Below are positions 16,888 to 26,305 of a stretch of DNA of 64,000 bases, one piece after another. Location: contig NZ_CDBY01000036.1 in assembly GCF_000820125.1 (NCBI RefSeq), positions 54,697 to 118,696 of the forward strand, read 5' to 3'. The position numbers and the translations under genes are program-made. The notes below the pieces were generated by a model. That model made no database searches. It saw nothing but the letters and a program-made list of their open reading frames with translations, and was not told the DNA's origin. This DNA comes from Aeromonas simiae. GTDB taxonomy: Bacteria; Pseudomonadota; Gammaproteobacteria; Enterobacterales; Aeromonadaceae. Position 1 is the first letter of the stretch, and every line of letters starts with the position of its first letter.

Positions 16888-18252
16888 TCAGGCCCTGGCC
16901 GGCCGCAGGCGGCGCCCGGCCAGCCACAGGGCATCGAGCCCCCAGACGAGCAGCAAGGAAGCGCCCAGCAGGGGGAAGGCCAGCCCCAGCCCAATCAGCA
17001 ACAGGGCTGCGCCGCGCCAGCTCGGCAGGACGGCGGGCAGGGAAGGGAGACCGAGACGGCCGGCCGGACGGCGGCGCCACCAGATCCACAACCCCGACAG
17101 GCAGGAGCCGATCACCATGAGGCACAGGGCCAGCATCAGCAACTGATGGGGGAGGCCATACATGCGTCCCATGTGCAGCATCACCGAGGTCTCGACCGTC
17201 TTGGCCACCGCGCCATAGTCCTGCCAGCGCACATCGGTCAGCACCTGGCCGCTGTACTGATCGAGGTGCAAGGTGGCGTCGTTGCGCGGATCGTCGGCGA
17301 ACAGGGCGATGGTGAAGACCCCGCTCTCCCCCTTGGGCAGGCTGATGCTGTAACCCGGCGCCACGCCGCGATCGCGGGCGATGTCGACCACCTTTTGCAG
17401 CGGGATGCGCCCCGCCACCGTGCCGTGCTCGGCCATGGCGTCACCGTGATGGGCGGCGTGGGAGCGCGGCAGCGGCAGGGTCTCGGCGCCCCAGGCGACG
17501 GTCTGCTGGTGCGGCTGGTTCAGGCTGCGACTGAGGGTCGAGCTGGGCACCTCGTTCCACATGGCCGCCGGGAAGCGGTTCCACAAATCGGCGAAGCGCT
17601 GGCCCCAGATGCCGGTCCAGGTCATGCCGCTCAAGGCAAAGAAGAGCAGGCCGGCCGCTCCCCAGAGGCCGAGCACCGCATGCAGATCGCGCCACCACAG
17701 GCGGCCGCGGCGATCCGGGCGCGGCAGCAGGATCCCCTGCATGCCCCCCTTCTGTCGTGGCCACCACAGGTAGAGGCCCGAGCAGAGCAGCAGCAGGGTC
17801 CAGCCGGCGGCCAGTTCAATGACGGCGTCGCCGGTTTTGCCCAGCATCAGCTCGGCGTGCAGGGCGCGGGCGATGGCTTGCAGGTTGTCATGGGCATCCA
17901 GAGCGCCGAGCAGGGCGCCATCGGCCGGATTGATGAAGAGGTTCAGCTCGCGCTCCCCACTGCGCAGCACAAACTGGGCGCTGCGATCTGCCGCGCTGGG
18001 GGGCAGGTACTGGGTCAGGACGGCATCCGGATAGGCCGCCTGTACCACGGCGGCGAGCCGATCGGCAGAGAGGGGGTGTGTGATGGGGGTGACCTGGAGC
18101 AGGTGCGGGTACATCAGCTCGTCGAGCTGGGGCTTGAACAGGTAGATGATCCCGGTCACCGAGAGCAGGATCAGCAGGGGAGCGAGGAAGAGGCCGGCCA
18201 GAAAGTGCCAGCGCCAGGCGCGTTGATAGAAGGCGGTATCTGAGGTGGCCAC
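16888..18252 (-). CDS. PepSY-associated TM helix protein (PiuB-like)
   Basis: A 454-residue inner-membrane protein of the PepSY-TM family, often iron-regulated and linked to siderophore receptors. The first helix (FLAGLFLAPLLILLSVTGIIYLF, residues about 17-39) is followed by a PepSY domain, two mid helices (about 145-165 and 190-212), a second periplasmic PepSY region and three C-terminal helices (about 345-450). Relatives are proposed to act as siderophore reductases or to handle ferric siderophores at the inner membrane; this is family knowledge, not visible chemistry. No receptor gene is adjacent and I see no clear Fur box. Confidence 0.82.
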   Translation of the reverse strand: MATSDTAFYQRAWRWHFLAGLFLAPLLILLSVTGIIYLFKPQLDELMYPHLLQVTPITHPLSADRLAAVVQAAYPDAVLTQYLPPSAADRSAQFVLRSGERELNLFINPADGALLGALDAHDNLQAIARALHAELMLGKTGDAVIELAAGWTLLLLCSGLYLWWPRQKGGMQGILLPRPDRRGRLWWRDLHAVLGLWGAAGLLFFALSGMTWTGIWGQRFADLWNRFPAAMWNEVPSSTLSRSLNQPHQQTVAWGAETLPLPRSHAAHHGDAMAEHGTVAGRIPLQKVVDIARDRGVAPGYSISLPKGESGVFTIALFADDPRNDATLHLDQYSGQVLTDVRWQDYGAVAKTVETSVMLHMGRMYGLPHQLLMLALCLMVIGSCLSGLWIWWRRRPAGRLGLPSLPAVLPSWRGAALLLIGLGLAFPLLGASLLLVWGLDALWLAGRRLRPARA

Positions 18253-18430
18253 TGGGTGTCCTTAGCAAAGGTTATGGTTGGTGGAAGGTTTGTGCCGCGC
18301 ATCCTACAGGCAACGTTTTGTTAACGCCAGCGTTGCATGAGGGAGGGAAAAGCCTTTCCAACCGGCCATCCGCCATGTATTAACTGCATGGATGTGTTGA
18401 TGAAATGTTGGATGTAAAGGAAGTAGGGTG

Positions 18431-18835
18431 ATGCAGCCGCACGGCGATTTTCAGGTGCAAAGGCAGGGAGCCATGGTGATTTGCCGCCCGAGCGGCCCGT
18501 TCAACCTCGATGGAGCCAGGGCCTATGAAGCGCAATTTCTGGATGTGGTAGCGCCGCTGCTCGGGCAGCGCTGGGGGATTGTCGAGATCGCCAGTCAGTT
18601 CGAGGCGGCAGGGCCTGAGGTCATGGCGCATTTTCGCAGGCAGTTTGACTGGTGCCAGCGCCACGGCTGCCGCTTTCTGGCGCTGGTGTGCGAGGGGGCC
18701 TTCAAGCGCTACATGGCCGAGCGCATCTTTGCCGACATTCCCTTCGAAGCGATGGCTCACTTCGGTGACGAGGGGAGGGCGAGGCAGTGGCTGGCCCATC
18801 GACTGAGCGGGCCGTGGCCCGCCGCAGGGGAGTGA
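18431..18835 (+). CDS. Hypothetical protein, possibly STAS/SpoIIAA-like
   Basis: A 134-residue soluble protein with an alternating strand/helix pattern: VQRQGAMVICRPSGPFNLDGARAYEAQFL at the N-terminus resembles the start of STAS or SpoIIAA-like folds, followed by a WGIVEIASQFE strand and an alpha/beta C-terminus. The match is by eye and weak. GTG at 18428 and ATG at 18431 are adjacent possible starts; the ATG has better spacing to AAGGAAG. It converges on the histidine kinase gene, with 33 nt between the two stops. Confidence 0.6.
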   Translation: MQPHGDFQVQRQGAMVICRPSGPFNLDGARAYEAQFLDVVAPLLGQRWGIVEIASQFEAAGPEVMAHFRRQFDWCQRHGCRFLALVCEGAFKRYMAERIFADIPFEAMAHFGDEGRARQWLAHRLSGPWPAAGE

Positions 18836-18868
18836 TCGCCCACATCCGTGTGCGCCATGCGTCGCCCG

Positions 18869-20239
18869 CTAGAGGGGCAGCGTGACCCGCGCCTCCAGCC
18901 CGCCGGCGGGGCGGTTGTGCAGGGTCAGCTCGCCACCATGCTGGTGGATCAGGGTGCGGGCGATGGCCAGCCCCAGCCCCACGCTGCCACTTTCGGTGTT
19001 GCGGGCCTCGTCGAGCCGTACAAACGGCTTGAATACCTCTTCGATCTGCTGCTCGTCGATACCGGGCCCCTCATCGCTGACGCAGATCACCAGCTGCCCC
19101 TTTTGCCGCTCCAGGCTCACGTCGGCGCTACCGGCGTACTTGATGGCGTTGCCGATCAGGTTTTGCAGCACCCGGCGCATGGCGTTCGGCCGGCAGGCGT
19201 AGACCTGCTTGCCCTCGGCCAGGCTGGTCACCTGCTCGCCCATGTCGCTGTAGTCGTCGCAGATGCTCTCGATGAGGCTCACCAGATCCAGCTCGCGGGT
19301 CGGCTCCTGCTGCCCCTCTTCCCGGGCAAAGCTCAGGGTGGCCGCGAGCATCTGCTCCATCTGTTGCAGGGTCTGCTGGATGCGCTCTTTATCCTCCCCT
19401 TCGGCCAGGAATTCGCTGCGCAATCTCAGGCTGGTGATGGGGGTGCGCAGGTCATGGGAGATGGCTGCCAGCATGCGGGTGCGATCCTGCACGAAGCGGT
19501 TGAGCCGGGTCTGCATCCGGTTGAAGGCGATGATGCTGCCGCGCACCTCGGCCGGGCCGTTCTCGGCCAGCGGCTCGATATCCTCGCCACGGCCGAGCCG
19601 CTCGGCATTGGCCGCCAGCTGCTTGAGTGGGCGGGTGGCGCGGCGCAGCAGCCACACCATGATCCCGATCACCAGGGTGGCGACCAGCAGCAGGTTGAGG
19701 GTGGTGCGCAGTGACCAGCCGGCCCCTTCGCTGTCGACCAGCGAGCTGAAGTTGAGCCAGCGACCGTGACCGAGTTCGATGGAGCCGTACAGGCGCATGT
19801 CTTGCTGCGGTGGGCGCATCCGTTCACCCATCATGCGGGCATGGTGACGCCATGCCTTGCTGCGTTGGGCAGCCTCCTTGAGCTCGGCGCTGATCTCGAT
19901 GCGCAACTGCTGCGGGTGGTTGAGGCGGGCGCGCAGCAGTTGCTCGAACTGGGGGCTGCGGGTCTCCGGTTGCAGCGGCTCCTCCGCCAGGCGCAGCAGC
20001 AGGGTTTCGCTGCGGCTCGCCTTGAGGATCTCGTCATAAAGGTAGGGGGGCGACTGGGTCAGCAGACTCACCACGGAAGAGAGGCGCTGCATAGCGTTGC
20101 GACTGCTGACAAAGCCGAGCGCCTCCTCCCGGTCGGAGCGGTAGATTTGCAGCGAGAGCAGCTGGATCAGCAGCAGACCGGTGAGGGTCACCAGGATGAT
20201 CTGGCCGGCCAGACTACCGGGCCACAGGCGCTTAGGCAT
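18869..20239 (-). CDS. Sensor histidine kinase (EnvZ/CpxA type)
   Basis: A 456-residue inner-membrane kinase. TM1 (GQIILVTLTGLLLIQLLSLQI) is near residues 12-32, a periplasmic sensor of about 130 residues follows, then TM2 (LNLLLVATLVIGIMVWLL) and a HAMP domain. The H-box is SHDLRTP with phospho-acceptor H262; ATP-binding boxes are NLIGNAIKYA (N), DEGPGID (G1) and GLGLAIA (G2). It overlaps the response-regulator gene by 8 nt, so the two are translationally coupled. The signal is unknown; see the Met/His-rich secreted protein encoded divergently upstream. Confidence 0.88.
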   Translation of the reverse strand: MPKRLWPGSLAGQIILVTLTGLLLIQLLSLQIYRSDREEALGFVSSRNAMQRLSSVVSLLTQSPPYLYDEILKASRSETLLLRLAEEPLQPETRSPQFEQLLRARLNHPQQLRIEISAELKEAAQRSKAWRHHARMMGERMRPPQQDMRLYGSIELGHGRWLNFSSLVDSEGAGWSLRTTLNLLLVATLVIGIMVWLLRRATRPLKQLAANAERLGRGEDIEPLAENGPAEVRGSIIAFNRMQTRLNRFVQDRTRMLAAISHDLRTPITSLRLRSEFLAEGEDKERIQQTLQQMEQMLAATLSFAREEGQQEPTRELDLVSLIESICDDYSDMGEQVTSLAEGKQVYACRPNAMRRVLQNLIGNAIKYAGSADVSLERQKGQLVICVSDEGPGIDEQQIEEVFKPFVRLDEARNTESGSVGLGLAIARTLIHQHGGELTLHNRPAGGLEARVTLPL

Positions 20240-20951
20240 CCTGCACCTCGGCGGCAAACAGGTAGCCGCCACCCCAGATGGTCTTGATCAGCTCCGGGTT
20301 CTTGGGATCGCGCTCAAGCTTGCGGCGCAGGCGGCTGACCAGGGTATCGATGGCGCGATCGAAGGCCTGGGCCTCGCGGCCGCGCGCCAGATCGAGCAGC
20401 TGATCCCGGCTCAGCACCCGCTGTGGCCGCTCGATGAAGACCTTGAGCAGATCGAATTCGGCGGTGGAGAGGCTGTGGGCCACCCCCGCTTCGTCGACCA
20501 GTTCACGGCGGTTGAGATCGAGTCGCCAGCGGTCGAAGCGCAGCTCGGTCGGCAGATCGGTGGGACGCTCGGGCTCGGCATGGGTGCGACGCATCACCGC
20601 CTTGATGCGGGCCAGCAGCTCGCGCGGGTTGAACGGCTTGGCCAGGTAGTCGTCGGCCCCCATCTCGAGGCCGATGATGCGGTCGGTCTCCTCGCCCATG
20701 GCGGTGAGCATGATGACCGGAATGCTGGATTTGACCCGCAGTTCGCGGCACAGGGTGAGGCCATCCTCGCCCGGCATCATCAGATCGAGCACGATCAAAT
20801 CCATCTCCCGCTCTTCCAGCAGGCGTTTCATCTCGCGCCCGTCGCGGGCTACGCTGACGCGAAAACCGTGCTGCTCGAGAAAGCGCTTGAGCAGATCGCG
20901 GATCTCGCCGTGGTCGTCGACCACCAGGATATGGGGGGACTCCTGCTTCAT
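20232..20951 (-). CDS. OmpR-family response regulator
   Basis: A 239-residue two-domain regulator. The receiver (about 6-120) has the acidic pair D12-D13, phospho-acceptor D56 (IVLDLMMP), a Thr/Ser switch (MLTAM) and the conserved Lys in LAKPFNP. The C-terminal winged helix (about 140-235) ends in VSRLRRKLERDPKNPELIKTIWGGGYLF, typical of OmpR/PhoB. It is closest in feel to OmpR and AmgR. The start MKQESPHILVV is preferred; the open frame continues 53 codons upstream without homology. First gene of a two-gene operon with the kinase. Confidence 0.9.
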   Translation of the reverse strand: MKQESPHILVVDDHGEIRDLLKRFLEQHGFRVSVARDGREMKRLLEEREMDLIVLDLMMPGEDGLTLCRELRVKSSIPVIMLTAMGEETDRIIGLEMGADDYLAKPFNPRELLARIKAVMRRTHAEPERPTDLPTELRFDRWRLDLNRRELVDEAGVAHSLSTAEFDLLKVFIERPQRVLSRDQLLDLARGREAQAFDRAIDTLVSRLRRKLERDPKNPELIKTIWGGGYLFAAEVQDA

Positions 20952-21157
20952 GACTACCTCATGTGGTTCATCTGGTTGCGAGTATACGGAAAAGAGGCGC
21001 GCGGTTTGTGGCAAAGTGTGGCAAACCCGCGCTCCGACATACTCTGCTACAAAAAAGGCCCCAACTGGCATAATTGAGACAAGAGAAAGGGCTGTAATGA
21101 CCTCAAGCAAGGCGAATGGCCGCCTTGAACCACTGAATCACGAAGAGGAGTTGCACC

Positions 21158-21520
21158 ATGAAAAAGCTGACCAAGACCCTGCTGGCGACCACCCTGATCC
21201 TCGGCCTGCCGCTCGGTGCCTACGCGGCCAGTGAAGCTGCCGCGACTGCGCCGGCGACCGCTCAATCCGCTGCCGCCCCCTGCCCTATGGGTGGCCCCAT
21301 GATGGATGGCAAGGGCCCGCATCACGGCAAGCGCCACGACCGCATGATGCGGATGCAGAACATGACCCCCGAGCAGATGAAGGCCAACCTGCAGCAGCGT
21401 TACGACAAGATTGAAGATCCGGCCAAGAAGGCTGAGTTCATCAAGAATCTGGACGTGCGTTCTGACACCATGACCAAGCACGCCGAGGTGATGAAAGAGT
21501 TCGCTGACGCCAACAAGTAA
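21158..21520 (+). CDS. Secreted Met/His-rich small protein
   Basis: A 120-residue exported protein. The signal peptide ends at AYA-A (about residue 22), an Ala/Thr linker follows, then a Met/His/Gly-rich block (CPMGGPMMDGKG, HHGKRHDRMMRMQNM, about residues 40-67) and a charged helical tail with the sequence MTPEQMKANLQQRYDKI. The composition suggests metal (copper or similar) or heme binding, and the helical tail recalls small Spy/CpxP-like periplasmic chaperones, though the usual LTxxQ motif is only approximate (MTPEQ). It is divergent from an OmpR/EnvZ-type pair and could be its target; that is inference. Confidence 0.65.
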   Translation: MKKLTKTLLATTLILGLPLGAYAASEAAATAPATAQSAAAPCPMGGPMMDGKGPHHGKRHDRMMRMQNMTPEQMKANLQQRYDKIEDPAKKAEFIKNLDVRSDTMTKHAEVMKEFADANK

Positions 21521-21536
21521 TCCCGTTCTCATGTCA

Positions 21537-21567
21537 AAAGGGAGGTCGTATGACCTCCCTTTTTTTG
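21537..21567 (+). terminator. Rho-independent terminator
   Basis: A perfect 12-bp stem (AAAAGGGAGGTC / GACCTCCCTTTT) with a 4-nt loop followed by a T-run, directly after the Met/His-rich gene. Confidence 0.9.
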
Positions 21568-21648
21568 TGTCTGCGTTCACGTATTCCGACAAAACGAGCC
21601 AAACAGGCTCATTTTATGAGCGAATGCGCTCATCATGTGCCTGTTCGT

Positions 21649-21656
21649 GCCGATAG
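21649..21656 (+). promoter_or_regulatory. Possible sigma-28 -10 element of the chemoreceptor
   Basis: GCCGATAG matches the flagellar sigma factor -10 consensus GCCGATAA at 7 of 8 positions, 48 nt before the chemoreceptor start. The matching -35 (TAAAGTTT) is poor, so this is only a candidate. Confidence 0.35.
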
Positions 21657-21703
21657 GGTCAAGGTTGATAATGCGACTAGACCCGACGGTACAGGGAGGC
21701 AAG

Positions 21704-23695
21704 ATGAGTGTATTGACTGCCACGATTCGTGGCCGCTACACGGCGGTATTTGTTCTTTTTATGGTGCTGGTGACGGGGCTGACCGTGCTCGGCATCCAGC
21801 TGTGGGTCAAGCCGCGTCTGCAACAGGCGGCCGAGCAGAATCTGACCTTGCTGGTCAGCGAGATTGCCACCGACATCACCCGCGAACTGGATGCGGTGCA
21901 GAGTCAGGCGCGGGCGATCACCCAGTTGGTGCCTGAGCTTGGCAGCGAGCAGATCGATACCCTGCTGCCCAGCCTCATCGATCAATACGGCAATGCCATG
22001 GTGTTCGGCGGCGGCATCTGGCCGCTGCCCAATCAGCGCGCCGAAGGGCGCGACAAGTTCAGCACCTTCTATCACCGTGACGCCGGCAACCAGCTCATCG
22101 TCAACACCTACTGGAACTCGGCCGAGGCCCCCAACTACTACGAGCAGCCCTGGCACAGGGCCGGGCAGCAGGCGCCGCGTGGCCAGTGCGTCTGGGCGGC
22201 GGCCTATAAGGATGGTGCCAGCGCCCAGCCGCGCACCAACTGCGCCATGGGGATCTATCGGGGGGGCGCTCTTTATGGGGTGTCGACCATCGACGTGACC
22301 CTGGGTTTTTTCAACGATCTGGTGGCCAAGAAGGAGCGCGAGATCGGTGGTCAGGTGCTGATCGTGGAAGGCGATGGCAAGATCCTGAGCCGCAACGGTG
22401 CGCTGCAAGGGGATGTGGTGCTGAGCAACCTCTCCGAGCACGGTAAAGACCCCTTTGCCAGCGCCCTGCGCCCGCTGCTCTCCCAGGTGCAAGGGGATGT
22501 GGTGCGCGGCACCTTCAGCGCTCAGGGTGAGGAGCAGACCCTGCTGCTACAGGCGGTGCCGGGTACCCCATGGCTGCTGGCGACCGCGCTGCCGACCCGG
22601 GTATTGACCCAGAGCAGCAGTGAGGTGCTGACGCTGCTCGCCTCGATCCAGCTGCCGCTGGTGGGGCTCTTGTTCCTGCTGATGTTGTGGGCCATTCGCC
22701 AGCTTGGCCAGCGCTTGGCGGAACTCAAGCGCAACATCGAGGCGCTGTCGGCCGGTGATGCCGATCTGACCGCCCGGATCCGGGTCAGCGGCGCCGATGA
22801 AATCGATCAGATAGCCAGCTCTATCAACCACTTCATCGCCTATCTGCAACAGCTGATGCGTGAGGTCACCGACTCCAGCGCTCTGTTTGTGCGTGAGCTG
22901 GAACGCCTTGGAGGGCAGACCTGCGACTCCCACGCCACGCTGGCGCGCCATGCGGCGGAGACCGAGCAGGTGGTGACGGCGGTCAACGAACTGAGCTCCA
23001 CCGCCGACAGTGTGGCGGGTCATGCTACCGAGACTGCGGACTTCACCCGCCAGGCCAGCAGCCAGGCAGAGCACTCGCGCGCTGTGGTGGCCAGTGCCTC
23101 GGCCAGCGTCATGGCGCTGATCGACGAGGTGGATGCGGCCGCCGCCAAGGTGCAGACCATGCAAGAGGAGGCCAACCACATCAGCAGCGTGCTCGGGGTG
23201 ATCGGCGGTATCGCCGAACAGACCAACTTGCTGGCGCTTAATGCGGCCATTGAGGCGGCGCGGGCCGGTGAGCAGGGGCGGGGATTTGCCGTGGTGGCCG
23301 ACGAGGTACGGGCCTTGGCGGCACGCACCCAGAACAGCACGGCCGAAGTGGGGGGCATGTTGAGCCGACTGACCCAGGGGGTGGCCCAGGTGGTCGTCGC
23401 CATGGAGCAGACCAAGCGGCGCTGCCAGGAGGCCGCCAGCACTACGGGTGAGGTGAACGAAGGGCTCGACAGCATGGCCGACTCTGTGGTGCGCATCAAC
23501 GACCTCAGCAGCCAGATTGCCACGGCGGCGGAGGAGCAGAGTCGGGTCACCGAGGAGATCAACCGCAACATGGTGGCGATCCGCGACATGTTGAGCCATC
23601 TGGCGGACAGCGTCGAGTCGACCCGGGAGAGCACGACGACCCTGACCGGCGCCAACCAGCAATTGCAACAGATGGTTCACCGTTTCAGGGTGTGA
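21704..23695 (+). CDS. Methyl-accepting chemotaxis protein (Cache sensor)
   Basis: A 663-residue transmembrane chemoreceptor. TM1 ([22 protein letters not shown]) is residues about 13-34. A periplasmic region of about 290 residues has Cache-like features (the [15 protein letters not shown] segment, NYYEQPWH and a [19 protein letters not shown] strand run). TM2 ([21 protein letters not shown]) is followed by HAMP, then a long cytoplasmic coiled coil whose hairpin tip carries the invariant [19 protein letters not shown] near residue 505. Cache sensors bind amino acids, organic acids or amines. No C-terminal CheR pentapeptide is present. Confidence 0.9.
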   Translation: MSVLTATIRGRYTAVFVLFMVLVTGLTVLGIQLWVKPRLQQAAEQNLTLLVSEIATDITRELDAVQSQARAITQLVPELGSEQIDTLLPSLIDQYGNAMVFGGGIWPLPNQRAEGRDKFSTFYHRDAGNQLIVNTYWNSAEAPNYYEQPWHRAGQQAPRGQCVWAAAYKDGASAQPRTNCAMGIYRGGALYGVSTIDVTLGFFNDLVAKKEREIGGQVLIVEGDGKILSRNGALQGDVVLSNLSEHGKDPFASALRPLLSQVQGDVVRGTFSAQGEEQTLLLQAVPGTPWLLATALPTRVLTQSSSEVLTLLASIQLPLVGLLFLLMLWAIRQLGQRLAELKRNIEALSAGDADLTARIRVSGADEIDQIASSINHFIAYLQQLMREVTDSSALFVRELERLGGQTCDSHATLARHAAETEQVVTAVNELSSTADSVAGHATETADFTRQASSQAEHSRAVVASASASVMALIDEVDAAAAKVQTMQEEANHISSVLGVIGGIAEQTNLLALNAAIEAARAGEQGRGFAVVADEVRALAARTQNSTAEVGGMLSRLTQGVAQVVVAMEQTKRRCQEAASTTGEVNEGLDSMADSVVRINDLSSQIATAAEEQSRVTEEINRNMVAIRDMLSHLADSVESTRESTTTLTGANQQLQQMVHRFRV

Positions 23696-23809
23696 CCCCT
23701 CCAAGAGGGAGGGGCGGTCAGCTCCTCCCTAAACCACGTCTGGCGCGGGATTGAGCCCTTCTCTCATCGCTCTTCCTATCGCTTCCTGTTGCTGTTAAAA
23801 ATGTAAATA

Positions 23810-23833
23810 AACCACCCCGCCATCGGGGTGGTT
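23810..23833 (+). terminator. Hairpin between chemoreceptor and L,D-transpeptidase
   Basis: A perfect 9-bp stem (AACCACCCC / GGGGTGGTT) with a 6-nt loop. The following sequence AGAATTGTATT is T-poor, so termination is possible but not certain. A second GC hairpin (CCCCTCC / GGAGGGG, 23696-23714) sits right after the chemoreceptor stop. The rest of the 260-nt gap shows nothing else. Confidence 0.5.
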
Positions 23834-23955
23834 AGAATTGTATTCGGCAACATATTGTGTCTTGGCGGCAATCCAATATGATGTCGGTCGCCACATGGGT
23901 GGCGCTATTCAGAATGAGAGTGAGCAAGAGCCCACAGAGGCTGCCGAGGGATGGA

Positions 23956-24432
23956 ATGAAAGCCGTATTGATGTGTCTGCTGGCGTTGTGGCCAGCATTG
24001 AGTTTTGCCTCGCTTTCTGCGGATATGGTGGTGGTGCATAAGTCGCGCTACAGCCTGACTCTGATGAAGGATGGCAAGGAAGTGAAGCGTTACTGGATCG
24101 CTCTCGGGCCGGCCCCCAAGGGGCACAAGGAGCGTGAAGGAGATCAGCGGACGCCGGAAGGCCGCTACCTGCTGGATTACAAGAAGACCAACTCCGGTTA
24201 TCACAAAGCCATCCACATCAGCTATCCGGGGCTGGCCGATCTGGCCAGTGCCAAGGCCAAGGGGGTCAACCCAGGCGGCATGATCATGATCCATGGTCAG
24301 CGCAACAGCTGGGGCAGCCCGGCGGTGCAGCGCTCAAACTGGACCAATGGTTGTATCGCCATGCTCAATCACGACATGGATGAGGTGTGGGAGGCGGTCC
24401 AGCCAGGAACCCCCATCGTCATTTACCCCTGA
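23956..24432 (+). CDS. L,D-transpeptidase family protein (YkuD domain)
   Basis: A 158-residue exported enzyme of the YkuD family, comparable to small proteins such as YafK relatives. The signal peptide is MKAVLMCLLALWPALSFA. The YkuD domain fills the rest: the IHGQRNSWG motif supplies the conserved His and SNWTNGCIAM the active-site Cys133. Such enzymes form or cut 3-3 or lipoprotein cross-links in peptidoglycan. In-frame ATGs lie further upstream, but this start gives a clean signal peptide. Confidence 0.85.
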   Translation: MKAVLMCLLALWPALSFASLSADMVVVHKSRYSLTLMKDGKEVKRYWIALGPAPKGHKEREGDQRTPEGRYLLDYKKTNSGYHKAIHISYPGLADLASAKAKGVNPGGMIMIHGQRNSWGSPAVQRSNWTNGCIAMLNHDMDEVWEAVQPGTPIVIYP

Positions 24433-24451
24433 TTTCAGGCTCTTCACTCGC

Positions 24452-24476
24452 CGCCGATCCGAGACTCGGATTGGCG
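24452..24476. repeat. Inverted repeat in a 264-nt gene-free gap
   Basis: CGCCGATCCGA and TCGGATTGGCG form an 11-bp stem with one G-U pair and a 3-nt loop, 20 nt after the transpeptidase stop. No U-tract follows. The rest of 24433-24662 holds no gene I can support. Confidence 0.45.
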
Positions 24477-24662
24477 GTGGTCTCTTCGGATAACGGCGGC
24501 GCGATGTCGCCAGCGCTCACTTCACCCGAACCCCCGCTATCGGCATGCCCTGCTTTACTGCCACCGGGTGGGGATCTGTTGCCGCAATCCGGCCGGCGTG
24601 GTGTGAGCGGTCGCTCTAACGCTGGGTACTTGTTCCTAAGAGCGAGTCTGTGCTTGGCAATC

Positions 24663-24690
24663 AAAAGAGAGCCCCGTCATGCGGGGCTCG
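24663..24690 (-). terminator. Rho-independent terminator of tyrB
   Basis: Stem GAGCCCCG / CGGGGCTC with a 4-nt loop, followed on the minus strand by TCTTTTGATT, just after the tyrB stop. Confidence 0.8.
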
Positions 24691-24696
24691 CTGTTA

Positions 24697-25893
24697 TCAG
24701 GATGCCAGCACGGCGGCGATGGCGTCGGCCACATATTCTACGTTGCGGCTATTGAGGCCAGCCACGCACATGCGACCGGAGCGCACCAGATAGACGGCAT
24801 GCTCCTCGCGCAGGCGATCCACTTGTTCCGGGGTGAGGCCGGTGTAGCTGAACATGCCACGCTGCTGGATGAAGTAGCTGAAATCACGGCCAGGCACCTT
24901 GGCGCTCAGCACGCTGTAGAGTTTCTCGCGCATCGCCTTGATGCGGGTGCGCATCTCGGTCACTTCATTGACCCACATGGCATGCAGTTCGGGCTGGGTC
25001 ATGACGGCGGCGGTGATTTGGCCGCCGTGGGTGGGGGGGCTGGAGTAGTTGCGGCGCACGGTCGCCTTCAGCTGGCCCAATACCCGGTCAGCTTCGTCGC
25101 TGGTTTGGCAGACCACGGAGAGACCACCACAGCGTTCACCGTAAAAAGAGAGATTCTTGGAGAAGGAGTTACTCACGAAGAAGCTGACTCCGGCATCGGT
25201 CATGGCTCGGATGGCATAGGCATCGTCATCCAGGCCGTCGCCAAACCCCTGATAGGCAATGTCCATGAAGGGGATGAGACCCTGCTCGACCACCACTGCA
25301 ATCACCCGATCCCATTGTTCACGCGAGAGATCCACCCCGGTTGGGTTGTGGCAGCAGGGGTGCAGCAGCACTATGCTGCGAGCCGGCATGTTTTGCAGGC
25401 AGGCGAGCATGTCGGCAAAGCGCACTCCGCCCGTGACCGCATCGTAATAGGGATAGTCGTGCACCTTGATGCCGGCCCCCTCGAACATGGCCTTGTGGTT
25501 ATCCCAGGTGGGATCGCTCACCCATACCTCGGAGCCGGGGAAGTAACGTTTGAGAAAATCGGCCCCGATCTTCAGGGCGCCAGAGCCGCCTATGGTCTGG
25601 ATGGTGGCGATGCGGCCGGCATTGACGGCCTCATGACGGGCGCCAAACAGCAGGTGCTGCACGGCGGTGCGGTAGTTGGCTGCGCCTTCCATCGGCAGAT
25701 AAGGGCGCGGAGTGAGAGTGGTGGCTCGTTGGGTTTCGGCTTGTTGTACCGAAGGCAGCAGCGGAATGCGGCCCTGTTCATCGTAGTAGAGGCCGATCCC
25801 GAGATTCACCTTCTGTTCACGTAAATCTTTGTGGAAGGTTTCAACGAGGGTCAGGATGGGATCGCCGGGATAGGCGTCAACGTGTTCAAACAT
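24697..25893 (-). CDS. tyrB: Aromatic amino acid aminotransferase
   Basis: A 398-residue PLP-dependent fold-type I aminotransferase converting aromatic amino acids or aspartate with 2-oxoglutarate. The start [16 protein letters not shown] matches TyrB/AspC starts. The Schiff-base lysine is in [16 protein letters not shown] (residues about 250-265), and the substrate carboxylate Arg lies in the C-terminal [13 protein letters not shown]. Length matches TyrB (397 aa). Aspartate specificity cannot be excluded because TyrB and AspC are close homologues. The frame extends 48 codons upstream without homology. No TyrR box is evident. Confidence 0.87.
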   Translation of the reverse strand: MFEHVDAYPGDPILTLVETFHKDLREQKVNLGIGLYYDEQGRIPLLPSVQQAETQRATTLTPRPYLPMEGAANYRTAVQHLLFGARHEAVNAGRIATIQTIGGSGALKIGADFLKRYFPGSEVWVSDPTWDNHKAMFEGAGIKVHDYPYYDAVTGGVRFADMLACLQNMPARSIVLLHPCCHNPTGVDLSREQWDRVIAVVVEQGLIPFMDIAYQGFGDGLDDDAYAIRAMTDAGVSFFVSNSFSKNLSFYGERCGGLSVVCQTSDEADRVLGQLKATVRRNYSSPPTHGGQITAAVMTQPELHAMWVNEVTEMRTRIKAMREKLYSVLSAKVPGRDFSYFIQQRGMFSYTGLTPEQVDRLREEHAVYLVRSGRMCVAGLNSRNVEYVADAIAAVLAS

Positions 25894-26305
25894 GGGGGGT
25901 CCTTGAAGTCTTGTTTCCAGTGCCTTGGCGGGCATCCCATGATGTCTGAATCCATGACCCTGCTCAAGTGAGATGAAATTCGGTCTCTCGTGGCGCTTGA
26001 CGACATTTTCTGTCAGATGATGAATAAGCAATGACAATCTTTGCCGGATGGGGTCATATGAGCATTGTTGGAAAATATATACGTGTCGACGGTAGGATAA
26101 ACGGGGCTCATTGGACTATATGCTGTTGGAGCGTTAAATGGGTGTATGCTCTATGTCGTTCAGGATGAGGGTGGTAGGGAACGAGTCTCGATTAACCACG
26201 ACCGCATTCAGTTGCATAATGAAACTATAATTAGATTCCTCGACAATCAGCAGTGTGTCCGGACGCGTCTTGCTATCCGGCAATAATAAGGTGAGCCAGT
26301 CGCCA
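25894..26305. other. AT-richer intergenic region with the bcs promoter
   Basis: A 412-nt divergent gap between tyrB and bcsG. Positions 26041-26280 are about 47% G+C by hand count, well below the flanking genes. A TATAAT hexamer (26226-26231) could be the bcs -10, with no good -35. An inverted repeat (CCGGA 26259-26263, TCCGG 26276-26280) lies just before the AAGGTGAG ribosome site of bcsG. No bcsF-like or other gene is seen here. Confidence 0.55.

Noticed and set aside
26058-26168. 36-codon frame that might have been bcsF
   Set aside because: Sequence lacks the single hydrophobic helix of BcsF and has no ribosome site.
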